A DNA stretch of 64,000 nucleotides from Rhizophagus clarus (GCA_015698045.1 BLAL01000005.1:558001-622000); one strand, 5' to 3'. Shown: positions 11,115 through 22,114, counted from the stretch's first letter. Notes: generated by a model from the letters alone, not told the origin. Numbers and translations: made by a program.

Positions 11115-11498
11115 ATTAACATTAGTTTTAGTATTATTTTTTTTTTTTAAAGCAGGGTTTTTGTTAATTATATTTGAATATTTGGTTGTATAATCTAACA
11201 TTACTATGGTAGAATTACTAATAGCTAGTATATTTTGTATAATTAATTGCTAAAAGTTATAATAAAAAATTGATAATAATCACATAAAAAAATAATAGTC
11301 ACGACTCGTTAATAATATTATTATTTTGAAAAATTTCGCAGATTTATTTTTGAAAAATTTCGCAGGTTTTTTTGTGCTTGCAGATCTGCACAGAAATCCA
11401 TGAAATTTTTCAGTGCTGCGCATCGGCATGTTCTCAGATCTGTGCAGAAATATACTCCGCAGAATTGCGCAGATCTGCAGACCAAAATTTTTCCCGAT

Positions 11499-12523
11499 GG
11501 TATATAAATTTGTTACAATATATATAAAAAGATATAATTAGTGGAAAAAAACAATTTTTATTTAAAGAGAGAATACATAAAATAAAGAGAAAATAAAAAA
11601 AAATTGGTATGAAGAAAAGTGGAATAATGGATTTAATTATTTTATTTAATTTAAAATAGTCTAAATTCTGATCATGACTTTGTGTGATTTAATATATAAA
11701 TATGTTATATATTAGATTAATATATAAATACATTATATATTAAATAAAAGGTGAATACTGATATCCTTCAGTATAGTATACATATTTTTTAAAATTAATT
11801 AATTAGAATTAACAAAAGTTTATAATATTCATTTTATTATTAGACTTAAGATTTTTTTTTTTTTTTGTTATTTAATTATTTTTTAAAAATCTTTATTGTA
11901 TTTTTAGTAAGGTTGGAATTAATTAAGTGATTTTTAAAAAAACAAGAATTTTTAAAAGAATTCTTATTAGATATTTTAATTTTAAAGGTGAAAAATAAAA
12001 AAAAACACTAAGAAAAAAAGTAATTTACTTTATTATAATTAAAGTTAAATTTTATTATATAATAAAACTTTACATTTTCATATTTTTTGAAATAAGTCAT
12101 AATTAAATATTTTTTACTAGTATTTTTTTTTTATGCGCTTTTATTAAATAACCATCACAGGTCAAACAATATCAAGTTAGGTATTAATCAGCTATTAATT
12201 GACCATCAGAATTGATGAACAGTCAAATGAATCAATATTCAATTAGCAATAAATTATACTATCTAATTAATAATAGATTATATCAAAAATTGGCATCAAA
12301 TCAGGTTGCTGATTAAAAGACTGATGATGGTTGATTGATGGTTGATTGATGATCAATTTATGTTAATTGAAGATTTATTAATTAATGGTTAAATTATAGT
12401 CAAATTATGGTCAAATTATAATTAAATTATGATTAAATTATAATTAATTTATGGTCAATTTATGGTCAATTGATAATCAATTGATAGTCAAATTATAATT
12501 AATTAATGATCAATTGATAGTTA
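11499..12523. other. AT-rich spacer ending in a TCAATT/TCAAATTA simple-repeat field
   Basis: 11499-12170 has no gene or repeat I can name. From about 12170 to 12523 the sequence is built from short variants of GATTGATGG, GGTCAAATTATAATTAAATT and TGGTCAATT, a cryptic simple-repeat field that ends exactly at the left TIR of the next transposon. Confidence 0.5.
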
Positions 12524-12682
12524 TCGCCGGTTGCAGAATTTTGTGATCAACAAAAATAATTACGTGGTAAAAATAATCATGATTGTTAATGATTATTTTT
12601 GGTTACATAAATTATCTATAATTGTATAATAAACGCGTCATAACAGATTTTTATAACTTTTTTATGCAAATAGTAAAAAATA

Positions 12683-14220
12683 ATGGAAGAAGTTTTAATA
12701 GACACATGAAATTACTTGCAAGGCACCTGCTATGGCTGTGCACTTTGCTTTCATTGTAATATAGATAATACATATTCGTCTTGTGGCTGTACTAATAAAA
12801 CAGAAAAGCCAAAAAAAGCAGAAAAAACTTATTTTTACTCTAGAAGATTTGATCCAACAAAAACATATGATTCGCAACAACTTTTCTTAAAGTCTAAAGA
12901 TGAAATTTATGGTTATAATTCAGATTTTAGTCAAAAATTTTCATTATTACTTTGTACCAAATGTAATAGTACATATGATAGATTAAAATCAAATAAATTA
13001 CCAAAAAATACACTTCCTAGCCTATCTAATCCTAAAAATTCTGAAAATATAGTTATTGAAGAGTTTAAATTTAAACTAATTGTAAAAAAAAAAAATGGTA
13101 GTTTACTTCCGGCTAAATGGCTTACAATTCAAGTAAAAGAGTTTGAAAATTTTTTATCATTATTGGAAGTTTCGGTACAAAGTTTATTAGGTAATAGATC
13201 AATTAGTAATAAAGATTTTGGTATTGCATATAAGCAATTGAATAGCAATGGCCCAGGAACTCATTTGGAAGACGAAAATGATTTTAAAGAATTTATAAAT
13301 GAATATTCTGATATTACTAGTCACAAAAAATCTATGGTTATTTACATTACAATAAAAAAAGTTACGTTGAAAAAAAAGAGAAAAGATGATGATCAAAAGG
13401 TAATTTTATAATTACAAATTGTAAATAATGTTTAATTAATTTTCTTATTTTTATAATAGGAATATGAAGAATCAGATTCAGAATCTGTTAGTACCGAAGT
13501 TGTTAATGATTCCAAAAAAGTCAAAAATAAAACACCAAAGATATCTGATCTTGATGATGATCACTTAAAAAAAGCTGAAATTATTTCAGAATTACGTAGC
13601 AAATATCACTGTATTTTACATCAACTTCCTTGCATCACAAATAGTGGAATGCATAAAAAATTAACATGCGCATATTTAGAACTTTGATCAACAGAAATAG
13701 TAAGTATAATATTGTTATTTTATAATTGCAATTTAATTAACAACTTAATTATTATTAGATTAAAGGTTTTACCACTATAGACGAGCCTCTAACATATTCA
13801 ATTTTTGGATTTAACCAAAAAAGTGTCGCTTCTCAACACCATCAAATTAATTCAAATGAATCTCAAATTTTTTACCCACCATCACCTTACCAAACAAATC
13901 ATTTATTTACTCCAAACATGTATCAAAATTACACTCCAAATATATATCAAAATTATACTTCTACACCTTTAATTACAACTACTAATACTAATGTCAATAT
14001 AATCAATTCTAACAAGAATGTTAACATTCAAGAATTTTTTGAAAATTTAGATAAAAAGTTTGGTGATGGAGTATTTTCGGTATATTTAGAAAATTTTTTG
14101 GATTAGTGTATTGAAATTCAACATATTCCTGAATTAGGAGATGAAGAATTTATGAGTTTGGGAATTACAAAAATTGGTCATAAAAAAACTCTTCTAATGG
14201 AAGCGAAAAAATATAGTTAG
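12683..14220 (+). pseudogene. Transposon passenger gene: Cys-rich N-terminus, PB1/ubiquitin-like middle, SAM-like C-terminus
   Basis: Exons are 12683-13399, 13460-13699 and about 13760-14220. The N-terminus has paired cysteines (CYGCALCFHC, then CGC) and a second CTKC pair, suggesting a zinc-binding module. A YSRRFDPTKTYDS segment follows. The middle (about residues 115-225) alternates strands and helices, ends in MVIYITIKK and resembles a PB1/ubiquitin-like fold. A Pro/Asn/Tyr-rich linker leads to a SAM-type domain (FFENLDKKFGDGVFSVYLEN ... LGDEEFMSLGITKIGHKKTL). Stops interrupt it: TGA at 12707-12709, TGA at 13685-13687 (where Trp would fit) and TAG at 14104-14106. Reading resumes in the same frame each time, so the gene was intact until recently. 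Domain calls are from sequence pattern only; the role is unknown. Confidence 0.65.
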
Positions 14221-14333
14221 CTTTTTTTTGTAATTTACAAAATATGTATATATCATTTCTTGTTAAATTTGAATAAAAAAAATTATCAATTTTAAATAAT
14301 ACATTTTAAGTTTATTTATTAAATTTGTAAATA

Positions 14334-15473
14334 TTACATGTAAATAGAACAAGAGAAAAATCCCATTGCCTCATTTGAAGTTATTTGAGCACATGCTAAC
14401 ATTAAAGCATGAATAGGATCATCAAAATTTTCCATAAAATCTCTATGTCTTTTTATCCATGATTTTATTACAGAAAATGAAGTCTCAATTGGATTTAAAT
14501 CCGGAGAATAAGGTGGTAAAAATTCAACTTTCCCGCCTAATTCTTGAACGATATTTATGAAATCATTGTTATGATGAATTTTTGCATTGTCCATTATGAG
14601 AACACTATTTGGATCTGAAAATGGGTACATTTGAGGAATCTAATAAAAGTTTTAATATTTATTTAAAAAGATTAAAAATTAAAATAATTCATCATACCAC
14701 TTTAGATAAAATAAAATCTTTAAATCTTTCTTTATTACAACTACCCTCTATGATGTCTACAGCAATATATCCATCAAGTGACAGTGCAGGCAAAATTGTG
14801 TATCTTTTTCCACGTAAAAAAATAACATTGTGTTAAAGTTTACACCCTCTATTTGAATACCCATAACTTCTATTCAAAGTTCTTTCATCTTTGGATGATT
14901 CATCTATAAATATTAATTGATCTGGCCTATACTGTGATCCTATTTTAGAAATAAATGCACTGCGCAATAATTCATTTTTTTCTCTTGCTAATTTTGTTAA
15001 CTAATAAAGAAACTCGAGTAAATAAATTTACTAAACAATACATATAAAGTAAATTTTTAAACCTTTTTACGTATAATACCATAATGATCTAAGTAACGGC
15101 TTAATGTTGAAGTAGAAATAATTTTATTTATTCTATTTTCTATTTCCTTTACAAGTTCATCAAGGTATGAATCAGGTTTTTCTTAAATAATTTCTTGTAT
15201 AACCTGAAAATAAAATTATCAAATTAAAATATTAAAAATTTAGTAAAAAGAATAATATCTTACTTTCATTTCACCATAATTTAAAAGTTTACGCCGATCT
15301 TGTTGCTTTATAGAAGATTTTCTTATATGATTCCATTTTGTGTAATTCGCTAATGTTTTTACAATCATACTTTTACTAATGAACAATAAAGAAGCTATTT
15401 GTTCAGAAGACTTTCTGGCATGATTCAAATATATAATACGCCACAATAAATCGTCGCCAAGTTTTTTTGCCAT
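14334..15473 (-). pseudogene. Tc1/mariner-type DDE transposase, inactivated
   Basis: Exon 1 (15473 down to about 15264) starts MAKKLGDDLLWRIIYLNHAR and holds a helix-turn-helix (SSEQIASLLFISKSMIVKTL). Exon 2 (about 15204-15064) continues the DNA-binding region (TSTLSRYLDHYGIIRKK). Exon 3 carries the first catalytic Asp (LIFIDESSKDERT). The last exon carries the second (SVLIMDNAKIHH) and the acidic third residue in FLPPYSPDLNPIETSFSVIK. Stops: TAA at 15183-15185 and TAA at 14833-14835. All three catalytic acidic residues are still readable. Introns are short GT-AG. It is divergent from the passenger gene, within shared TIRs. Confidence 0.85.
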
Positions 15474-15620
15474 AATTAGATAAATGAGGGAGTTTTGCTA
15501 TTGGTACACAGCTAGATACGTTTATGAGTTGATGACGTAATTAAAAATAATCATAATAATCATAATTATTTTTACCATGTGATTATTTTTGTTGATCACA
15601 AAATTCTGCAACCGGCGATA

Positions 15621-16238
15621 AATAACCAATTTTTGTAGAATCATATAATGAATAATAAAATTTATTATAGCATATAATATTTAGAATTCATAATAAATAT
15701 AACCAACTCTTTTTGCTAACGTACTGAATCAAATTTCTGCAAAAAAAATTTTTTAAAAATTTTTTATTTCAACATGTTTTTTGAAAACAAATACATATAA
15801 TCATGACTTCTTTATAAGAAACATGTATACACAAAATATATAATGAGTTCACACAATGTTTTATAACTTCATTTTTTAGATTTTTTGTCTTTTCTCAAAC
15901 AATAAACCTACACATAATACTTAACAAGACTGGAATAGCTGAGTGGAAAAAAGCTACTCAACAAGGGCACTTTACAAAGACTGACTCTCTGAAACCTATA
16001 ATACAATAGGCCACACAAACTTCACTCAATGATAAGCTTTTAATGCTACTTTTCTTTCACCTTATTACAGCTTTTGCTGACGCTAGATCTTAGTATCTTA
16101 AAAAGCAAGAGTTCCTAATATTAGGGTATATAAATAACATATTGAATACCCTCCCTGGTTTGACTATTTCACAGGTGATAGATATAAATATTTCATTGCC
16201 TGACTCATACTAATCAACATCATCACAACCTTACACAA
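15621..16238. other. Spacer and probable 5' flank of the decayed ORF that follows
   Basis: No gene. A TATA-like GGGTATATAAATAAC near 16125 lies about 110 bases before the ATG at 16239, so this may be the promoter or leader of the decayed ORF. A tRNA A-box-like TAGCTGAGTGG near 15937 has no matching B box. Confidence 0.4.
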
Positions 16239-17215
16239 TGGCTGATAATAGCCAAATTGACATTACCTCTAAAGGCAAAGGTAAAAGAAAAAACACAAGA
16301 AAAATACAATTACTTATGATGATATTGACAAAGTCTTTAGGTCTCCTATAAACTTTGAGGCAGAGTCTACACAAAGAGTTTCTTTTCAGCCACCTCTTCT
16401 GCCTGTTAATAACATAGTCAAAAACCTAGAAGAATCATTAACACTGTAGTTGAACAGTCATACCAGCAAAGAAAAATGTTTTAAGATGCAAAACGTTAAA
16501 ATTACACAAGTTATTACAGAATATCAGGCTCCTTCCAGGTGCCAGTTTATTCAAGATATCTTAATTTATGATGTCCTTGCAAAGTGAAATAATTACGAAC
16601 TACTATTTCATCTATCCACTTGGAGAAATGTAATGTTAATATTAGTCAAGCATCAGCATAAATATAAGATGGTACAATGCAAGCTAGTTATCTCAGAATT
16701 TTTCTAAGAATACGAGACGCAGTGAATGGCTTATCTTGCAAGTATACTCACCAGATAGTTCTTAACGATCTGAAATCTTGCTAAACAAAAAGAAAAAGAA
16801 TGATTTCAAGCTGTTATTTATAACCCATCTGCTACTATGAATACAGTTTTGCTTATGGTATCTCAACACTTAAATTTTCTTAGTGAACTGAACATTAAGA
16901 TGTTCAAAGAAATTAAATTCCCTGATGGATTGCACAAGATCATTGACTACTTCAAAACCTAAGAACACTTGCAAAAGTGCATCAGTAACCTGACTCTCTA
17001 GTATGGCAAAAACATTTTATGGTGTAAATATACTGCGATTCATATGAAATTCAAGAAGATCAGTCACACTTTCTCTCATTTGGCTAAGCGAAAGAATCAA
17101 AGAGATCATAATAACAAAAAATCTTCTAACAAAACTTCCAAGTTTATTCCAGCAATCAGATTGAATAAGGTCCACTTAAGAAATCCTAGAATGATGGATT
17201 CACATATTCATCATA
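16239..17215 (+). pseudogene. Decayed ORF of a dispersed family (N-terminal part), interrupted by element B
   Basis: ATG at 16239 opens MADNSQIDITSKGKGKRKN. After a one-base slip the frame continues as ITYDDIDKVFRSPINFEAE and RVSFQPPLLPVNN. Further readable pieces are separated by stops (VITEYQAPSRCQFIQD, LNFLSELNIKMFKEIKFPDG), and a basic region follows (HLAKRKNQRDHNNKKSSNK). The frame crosses element B and resumes at 18985. A small acidic head and a basic C-terminal part would suit a gag-like or nucleic-acid-binding element protein, but I cannot name the family. Confidence 0.45.
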
Positions 17216-18984
17216 AAGTTGCCTGCTGAAACTAAAGAATTTTGATATGTCAAAATTGTCAAAACTATTTCAACATTTTGACATTGGCCTTCCGATTTGT
17301 CAAAATGCCGAAATAGTTTCAACATGTCGAAATTGTCAAAACTATTTCATCATGTGATATATATAATATATACATATCAAACAGCAATCACTATTGTCAA
17401 TTTAACGAAAAAAACTGTTTTGCAACAGTTTTTTAAGTATTTAATAAAAGACGTTGTAAGACGTTTTTTATTTTTTAATTTTTAAATAAAAAAAACCATT
17501 TCACAACGATTTTTCAATTATTTAATAAAAAATGTTGCGAAATGTTTTTATTTTTGATTTTTTAAGCAAAAAACGCAACGTTTTTTCAAACTTTTTTTTT
17601 AATTTAGAAAAAAACCATTTTGCAACAGTTTTTTAATTATTTAATAAAAAATGTTGCGAAACATTTTTTATTTTTTTAACTTAAAAAAAAACTGTTTAAG
17701 TATTTAATAAAAAATGTTGTGAAATATTTTTTATTTTTAATTTTTTAAACAAAAAAACCATTTCATAATGGTTTTTCAAGTATTTAATGAAAAATGTTGC
17801 GAAACATTTTTTATTTTTAATTTTTTAAACAAAAAAAACTGGTTTGCAACAGTTTTTCAAGTATTTAATAAAAAATGTTGCGAAACATTTTTTATTTTTG
17901 ATTTTTTAAACAAAAAAAACCATTTCACAACAGTTTTTCACTTATTTAATAAAAAACGTTATAAGATGTTTTTTATTTTTTAATTTTTAAACAAAAAAAA
18001 CTATTTCGCAACAGTTTTTCAATTATTTAATAAAAAACGTTGTATTTTGATTTTTTAAGCAAAAAATGCAACATTTTTTAAGCTTTTTTTTTAACTTAGG
18101 AAAAAAAACCATTTCGCAACAGTTTTTCAATTATTTAATAAAAAACGTTGCATTTTGATTTTTTAAGCAAAAAATGCAACATTTTTCAAGCTTTTTTTTT
18201 AACTTAGGAAAAAAAACCATTTCGCAACAGTTTTTCAATTATTTAATAAAAAACGTTGTGAAACAGTTTTTATTTTTTTAACTTAAAAAAACTGTTTCAC
18301 AATGGTTTTTCAAGTATTTAATAAAAAACGTTGTGAACCGTTTTTTATTTTTGATTTTTTAAGCGAAAAATGCAACATTTTTCAAGCTTTTTTTTTAACT
18401 TAAAAAAAAAATCATTTCACAACAGTTTTTCAATTATTTAATAAAAAACGTTGCAAAACGTTTTTTATTTTTGAATTTTTAAGTGAAAAAAACCATTTCG
18501 CAACAGGTTTTCAAGCTTTTTTAACTTAAAAAAAAACTATTTTGCAACAGTTTTTCAATTATTTAATAAAAAACGTTGCAAAATATTTTTTATTTTTGAA
18601 TTTTTAAGCAAAAAAAACCATTTCGCAACAGTTTTTCAAGCTTTTTTAACTTAAAAAAAACCTGTTTTGCAACAGTTTTTCAAGCATTTAATAAAAATGT
18701 TGTGAAATGTTTTTTATTTTTTAACTTAAAGAAAAAAACTGTTGCGCAATGGTTTTTTAATTATTTAATAAAAAATATTGCAAAACGTTTCTTATTTTTG
18801 AATTTTATTATAATGAATGAAACTTGTTGTGAAATATTGTGATGTTTAGTTTTAGCAGTTTCGATATGTCAAAACTAGTTTTGACAATTTTGACATGTCA
18901 AAACTATTTTGGCATTTCAGTATTTTGACATATTTTAGATTTTGACATTTTGACATTGGCCAATTGAGTTTTGGCAGGCAACTT
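17216..18984 (-). mobile_element. Non-autonomous TIR element B (same family as element A, inverted)
   Basis: The left end AAGTTGCCTGCTGAAACT and the right end GAGTTTTGGCAGGCAACTT are flanked by TA (17214-17215, 18985-18986). The right-hand 180 bases are the reverse complement of the left end of element A. Subterminal motifs TTTTGACA and TGTCAAAA recur many times. The centre (17405-18790) is a long satellite-like array. No transposase. It lies inside the decayed ORF, whose frame is continuous once the element and one TA are removed. Confidence 0.8.
17405..18790. repeat. Satellite-like array with alternating hairpin motifs in element B
   Basis: About sixteen units of roughly 75-95 bases each combine two imperfect palindromes: an AAAACTGTTTTGCAACAGTT type and an AAAACGTTGCAAAACGTTTT type. 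These are joined by CAAGTATTTAATAAAAAA and TTTTTATTTTTGATTTTTTA. A subset of units carries a second spacer (CAAGCTTTTTTTTTAACTTA). The array is longer than the one in element A. Confidence 0.85.
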
Positions 18985-19141
18985 TAATTCATCAACAAAA
19001 AGATGACAAAGATTTGAAGATGCTAAAGAAAACGTCAAAATGGTATGTTCCAAATCTAAGATCTCTAAATATAACCTTTATGCAGAAATCAAGACAATTA
19101 AGAAGATCTTGAATGAATTAACTAGTAATCTGAAACTGAAA
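18985..19141 (+). pseudogene. Decayed ORF, C-terminal part after element B
   Basis: Joining 17213 to 18985 with a single TA restores a frame reading ...HIHHNSSTKR, a stop, RFEDAKENVKMVCSKSKISK and a C-terminal KKILNELTSNLKLK with a TAA stop. This supports both the insertion model and the extent of the original ORF. Confidence 0.5.
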
Positions 19142-19989
19142 TAAAGAAATTTGTGAAGTGTTTACATAGCATAGATAGATTATCTCTTTTCATAAAATAT
19201 TTCCTTTTTTTTTTCTTTATATCCTATATTCTTTTATTATTTTGTTAATGTTTTTAGGTGGATGTTTGTGAACTGGCCTTAGATTGGAAGTACTGTATAT
19301 AGAATAGAAGAGATTATAATCTAATCCTATCTTATCTAATAAATACAAGTATAATTTTAACACAAAATAATAAAATATATAGTATCTTTATTTATATTAA
19401 TAATCATAATATGTTAGTATATGACTGATAAAGTTAGTAATATTTAATAAATAAATAGTAAAGTGTAAATATAATAAAATATATAAATACAAAAAGTTAG
19501 TATTATGAAGAGTTTAATAAAATTTATAAAAAAAAAAAAAAAAAATATGTGATAATGTTAGTAAAATATAAAAAAAAGAATAATATTAGTAATATTAAAA
19601 AAAAGGTAAAGTTAATATTATAAAATAAAATATAGTTAGTAATCAGTACAATAAATTTAATTGGCAGATAAATGAACTGGCCTAAATTGAAAATATTACA
19701 TGTAGTATAAAAGTGATTATTATTTAATCTTATCTAATCTAATAAATGTAAATATAATTTCAATGCCTAAAAAAAAAAAAAAGTATAATAAATTTAATGA
19801 CAAAAATACAATAATTAATATACCTATAAATGTAATAAGAGTAAAAAGAAAACAGAAAAGAAAGAGTGTATATTTTTTGAAAAATAAACAGTGTTTAGTT
19901 ATTTATATACATATTAGAATCAGGTTACATACATAAAGATCAGACCAAATTTGATTAGTTAATTATAGATAAATTAAAAAACTACTATC
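19142..19989. repeat. Two diverged copies of a 3' tail-like segment in AT-rich sequence
   Basis: A block with GTGAACTGGCCTTAGATTGG ... ATCTTATCTAATAAATACAA (about 19260-19350) reappears diverged as ATGAACTGGCCTAAATTGAA ... ATCTTATCTAATCTAATAAA (about 19670-19750). Each is followed by an A-rich stretch. The pair looks like two ends of one repeat family in direct orientation, possibly the 3' tails of the preceding decayed element. No coding frame. Confidence 0.55.
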
Positions 19990-20520
19990 ATCAGTTGTAA
20001 TTTTTCATCAAAAAATATTGCAAAATGATTTTTTTATCAAATTATCTATAAAAAATATTTGCAACAATTTTATTAAAGTAACAAAAAAAATATTGCAAGA
20101 TGTTTTTATATTAAATTGTTTAATAAAAATATTTTGTAACAATTTTGCAAGTTTTTCAAAAAAATGTTTTAAAACATTTTTTTAATTAAATTATCTGTAA
20201 AAAACATTTTGCAATGTTTTTTTATTAATTTTGCAAAAAATATTGCAAACTATTTTTTTTTATATTAAAAAAATGTTGTAAGCTATTTTTTATATTAAAT
20301 TACTTATAAAATGTTTTGCAATATTTTTAAATAAAATAATGTTGTGAAATATTATTTTTATATTAAATTGCATATATAAAAAATGTTTTGTAATATTTTT
20401 TACTAATTTTGCAAAAAAAATATTTTATAATATTTTTTACTAATTTTGCAAAAAAATGTTATGAAATATTTTTAAACTTCATTATTTAATAAAAAATATT
20501 TTTCAAAAAATATCAGTAAA
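19990..20520. repeat. Diverged satellite-like array (TATTGCAAAATG / TTTTGCAATG units)
   Basis: Units of roughly 60-80 bases recur with AAAAATATTGCAAAATG..TTTTTT, ATTAAATTATCTATAAAAAA and TTTTGCAA, like those of elements A and B but more diverged. No TIRs found around them. Confidence 0.6.
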
Positions 20521-21802
20521 TCAGTTCAGTAAATTGCAAAACTGATACTAAAACTGAAAGTTTTAGTTTGATAAATCATAAAACTGAACCTGTTTTAATA
20601 CTAAAATCAATCAGTACAGTTTATTTATTAATAATCACCAAAACCAATCAGAGCTCTAATTATACTACTTATCATAATGCTATAATTTGGTCATAATGCT
20701 GTAATTTAGTTGTAATTCTGTAATTTAATTATAATATATTAAATTTTATAAAATCCATCGTCACAATGGGATAGGGCTGGTACTTTTTGTTGTACACTCC
20801 TAAGTTATATCAAAAGGTAGTAAGTTGCTGTACAGATTTTTTATTAAATTAAAAGGACTGTTGTATCACAAAATAATATTTTTTTATTAAATTGAAATAA
20901 AAAACTATTTTGCAATAGATTTTTATATTAAGTTAATTAATCATTATGAAATGGTTTTTTTATTAAATTAAAAATAAAAAACCATTTTGTAATGGAAAAC
21001 TATTTTGTAATGGATTTTTATATTAAAATTATTAATCATTACAAAATGGTTTTTTATTAAATTAAAAATAAAAATCTGTTTCACAATAGGTTATAATTAA
21101 TTTTGACAATTATAATTATTTTAACTATTATAATTAATTTCAATTGTTATAATTAAATCATAAAGTATTTTGACTCTTGTAAACTATTTTAATTCTCATA
21201 TTTTATTTGATCCTTATAATTAATTATGATTGTCAAAATTCATTTAGTTTTGTATTTCAACTGTAAAATTTTTGCCAACTATTTCTATTTTATCATTTTT
21301 ATTTTAATTTTATCTATAATTATAATACAAATTTTTATTAAGAAATCACACATTATATATTATGAAAAAAAAAATTTTTCAAACCTGTTTCTATATAAAA
21401 CATATATATTTTTAATGAGTTATAAGTCAATTATTGTTTAAATATTGACTGGAAAAATTATTTTGAAGCCTTTTTTTGTTCAGTGAAATATTATATAATT
21501 GGATTTATAATAGAATTGGTAAATAATAAATTTTTTTATATAAAAATTACTAGGTTAAATTATTCTGTTAAATCATCCCAAGTTAAAATTAGTCTTGAAC
21601 TTTTTAGAATATTTACTTATTATTAGAAGATTGAGTCATCAATATATACAAATAAAAGAAAAAATAGTAAAATAAAATATACTAAATTAAAATTATAAAC
21701 ATAAAGAATACACCAAGATAAAATCCCAGCCTCGCTCCCGATAATAAAAAAAGAAAAGCCTCAAAAAAAGGGTTTTCTGTTCAATCATCAAAAGGGTATA
21801 CT
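20521..21802. other. AT-rich non-coding region with a short tandem duplication (about 20870-21075)
   Basis: At 20870-21075 two tandem units contain AAAAAACTATTTTGCAATAG, ATTTTTATATTAA and CATTATGAAATGGTTTTTTT, again with GCAATG/CATTAC hairpin halves. The remainder has no gene-like frame. A 71-codon frame at 21226-21441 is low-complexity and not credible. Confidence 0.5.
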
Positions 21803-21925
21803 CAGAGTTGGAAAAATACAGTGTACTAAGCAAAATTTTAGTACAGTACAGAGTAGTACAGTACAGTACAGTACGTACTGTACTAACTGTACTGGTACAG
21901 TACAGTACACTTCCCAACCCTGGCC
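21803..21925. mobile_element. Short hAT-like MITE rich in GTACTGTAC motifs
   Basis: The left end CAGAGTTGGAAAAAT and the reverse complement of the right end (CAGGGTTGGGAAG) are inverted repeats. GTATACT occurs immediately left (21796-21802) and right (21926-21932), a 7-base duplication. The interior is dominated by CAGTACAGTACAGTAC and its complement, able to form strong secondary structure. TIRs of CAGGGTTGG type are typical of hAT elements, which make 8-base duplications. Confidence 0.65.
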
Positions 21926-22114
21926 GTATACTTTTTAGAATATGACACTTTATTTGTTGGTTAAATTGATTTCATACAGGAATCATGTGATGTTATCGCT
22001 AAAACAATCTCAATGCAAATCCTAATTTGTCACACGGTAATAGGATGATGACTTTCACGTGAATAGCTGTATATCTATTAAGTCAGAAATTACACGAACA
22101 GGGTCTGTTAAAGA

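Larger units (their letters stand above)
5169..11498. mobile_element. Plavaka (CACTA-like) DNA transposon, complete in structure but inactivated
   Basis: The ends are inverted: ATCGGGAAA at 5169 and TTTCCCGAT ending at 11498. Both subterminal zones (about 5185-5340 and 11335-11485) are packed with AGATCTGC, ATCTGCGC and TGCAGATC motifs in both orientations, as expected for transposase binding sites. Inside are two divergently transcribed genes: a Plavaka-type transposase on the minus strand (5497-8556, broken) and a multi-exon second gene on the plus strand (9423-11114). No clear target duplication is visible (flanks GTT / GGT at best). The element is about 6.3 kb. Confidence 0.8.
12524..15618. 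mobile_element. Tc1/mariner-type element with dead transposase and a divergent passenger gene
   Basis: The left end TCGCCGGTTGCAGAATTTTG and the right end (its reverse complement, ending CAAAATTCTGCAACCGGCGA) form inverted repeats of about 75-80 bases with few mismatches. TA flanks both sides (12522-12523, 15619-15620). The 3,095-base interior holds a DDE transposase on the minus strand (14334-15473) and an unrelated three-exon gene on the plus strand (12683-14220). Both carry premature stops. TIR length, TA duplication and a PYSPDLNPIE-type transposase place it in the Tc1/mariner/IS630 superfamily. Confidence 0.9.

Noticed and set aside
15930-16010. Possible tRNA or tRNA-derived SINE (A-box-like TAGCTGAGTGG)
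   Set aside because: No B box at a suitable distance and no cloverleaf pairing could be drawn.
17768-17983. Repetitive 71-codon frame inside the satellite array (FNEKCCETFFIF repeats)
   Set aside because: It is the translation of the tandem repeat; neighbouring units are out of frame or stopped.
17405-18790. CRISPR-like array
   Set aside because: Units have no unique spacers, variation is spread over the whole unit, and the surroundings are eukaryotic.
21226-21441. 71-codon hydrophobic frame
   Set aside because: Ile/Phe/Tyr content follows from AT-richness alone; no start context or motif.
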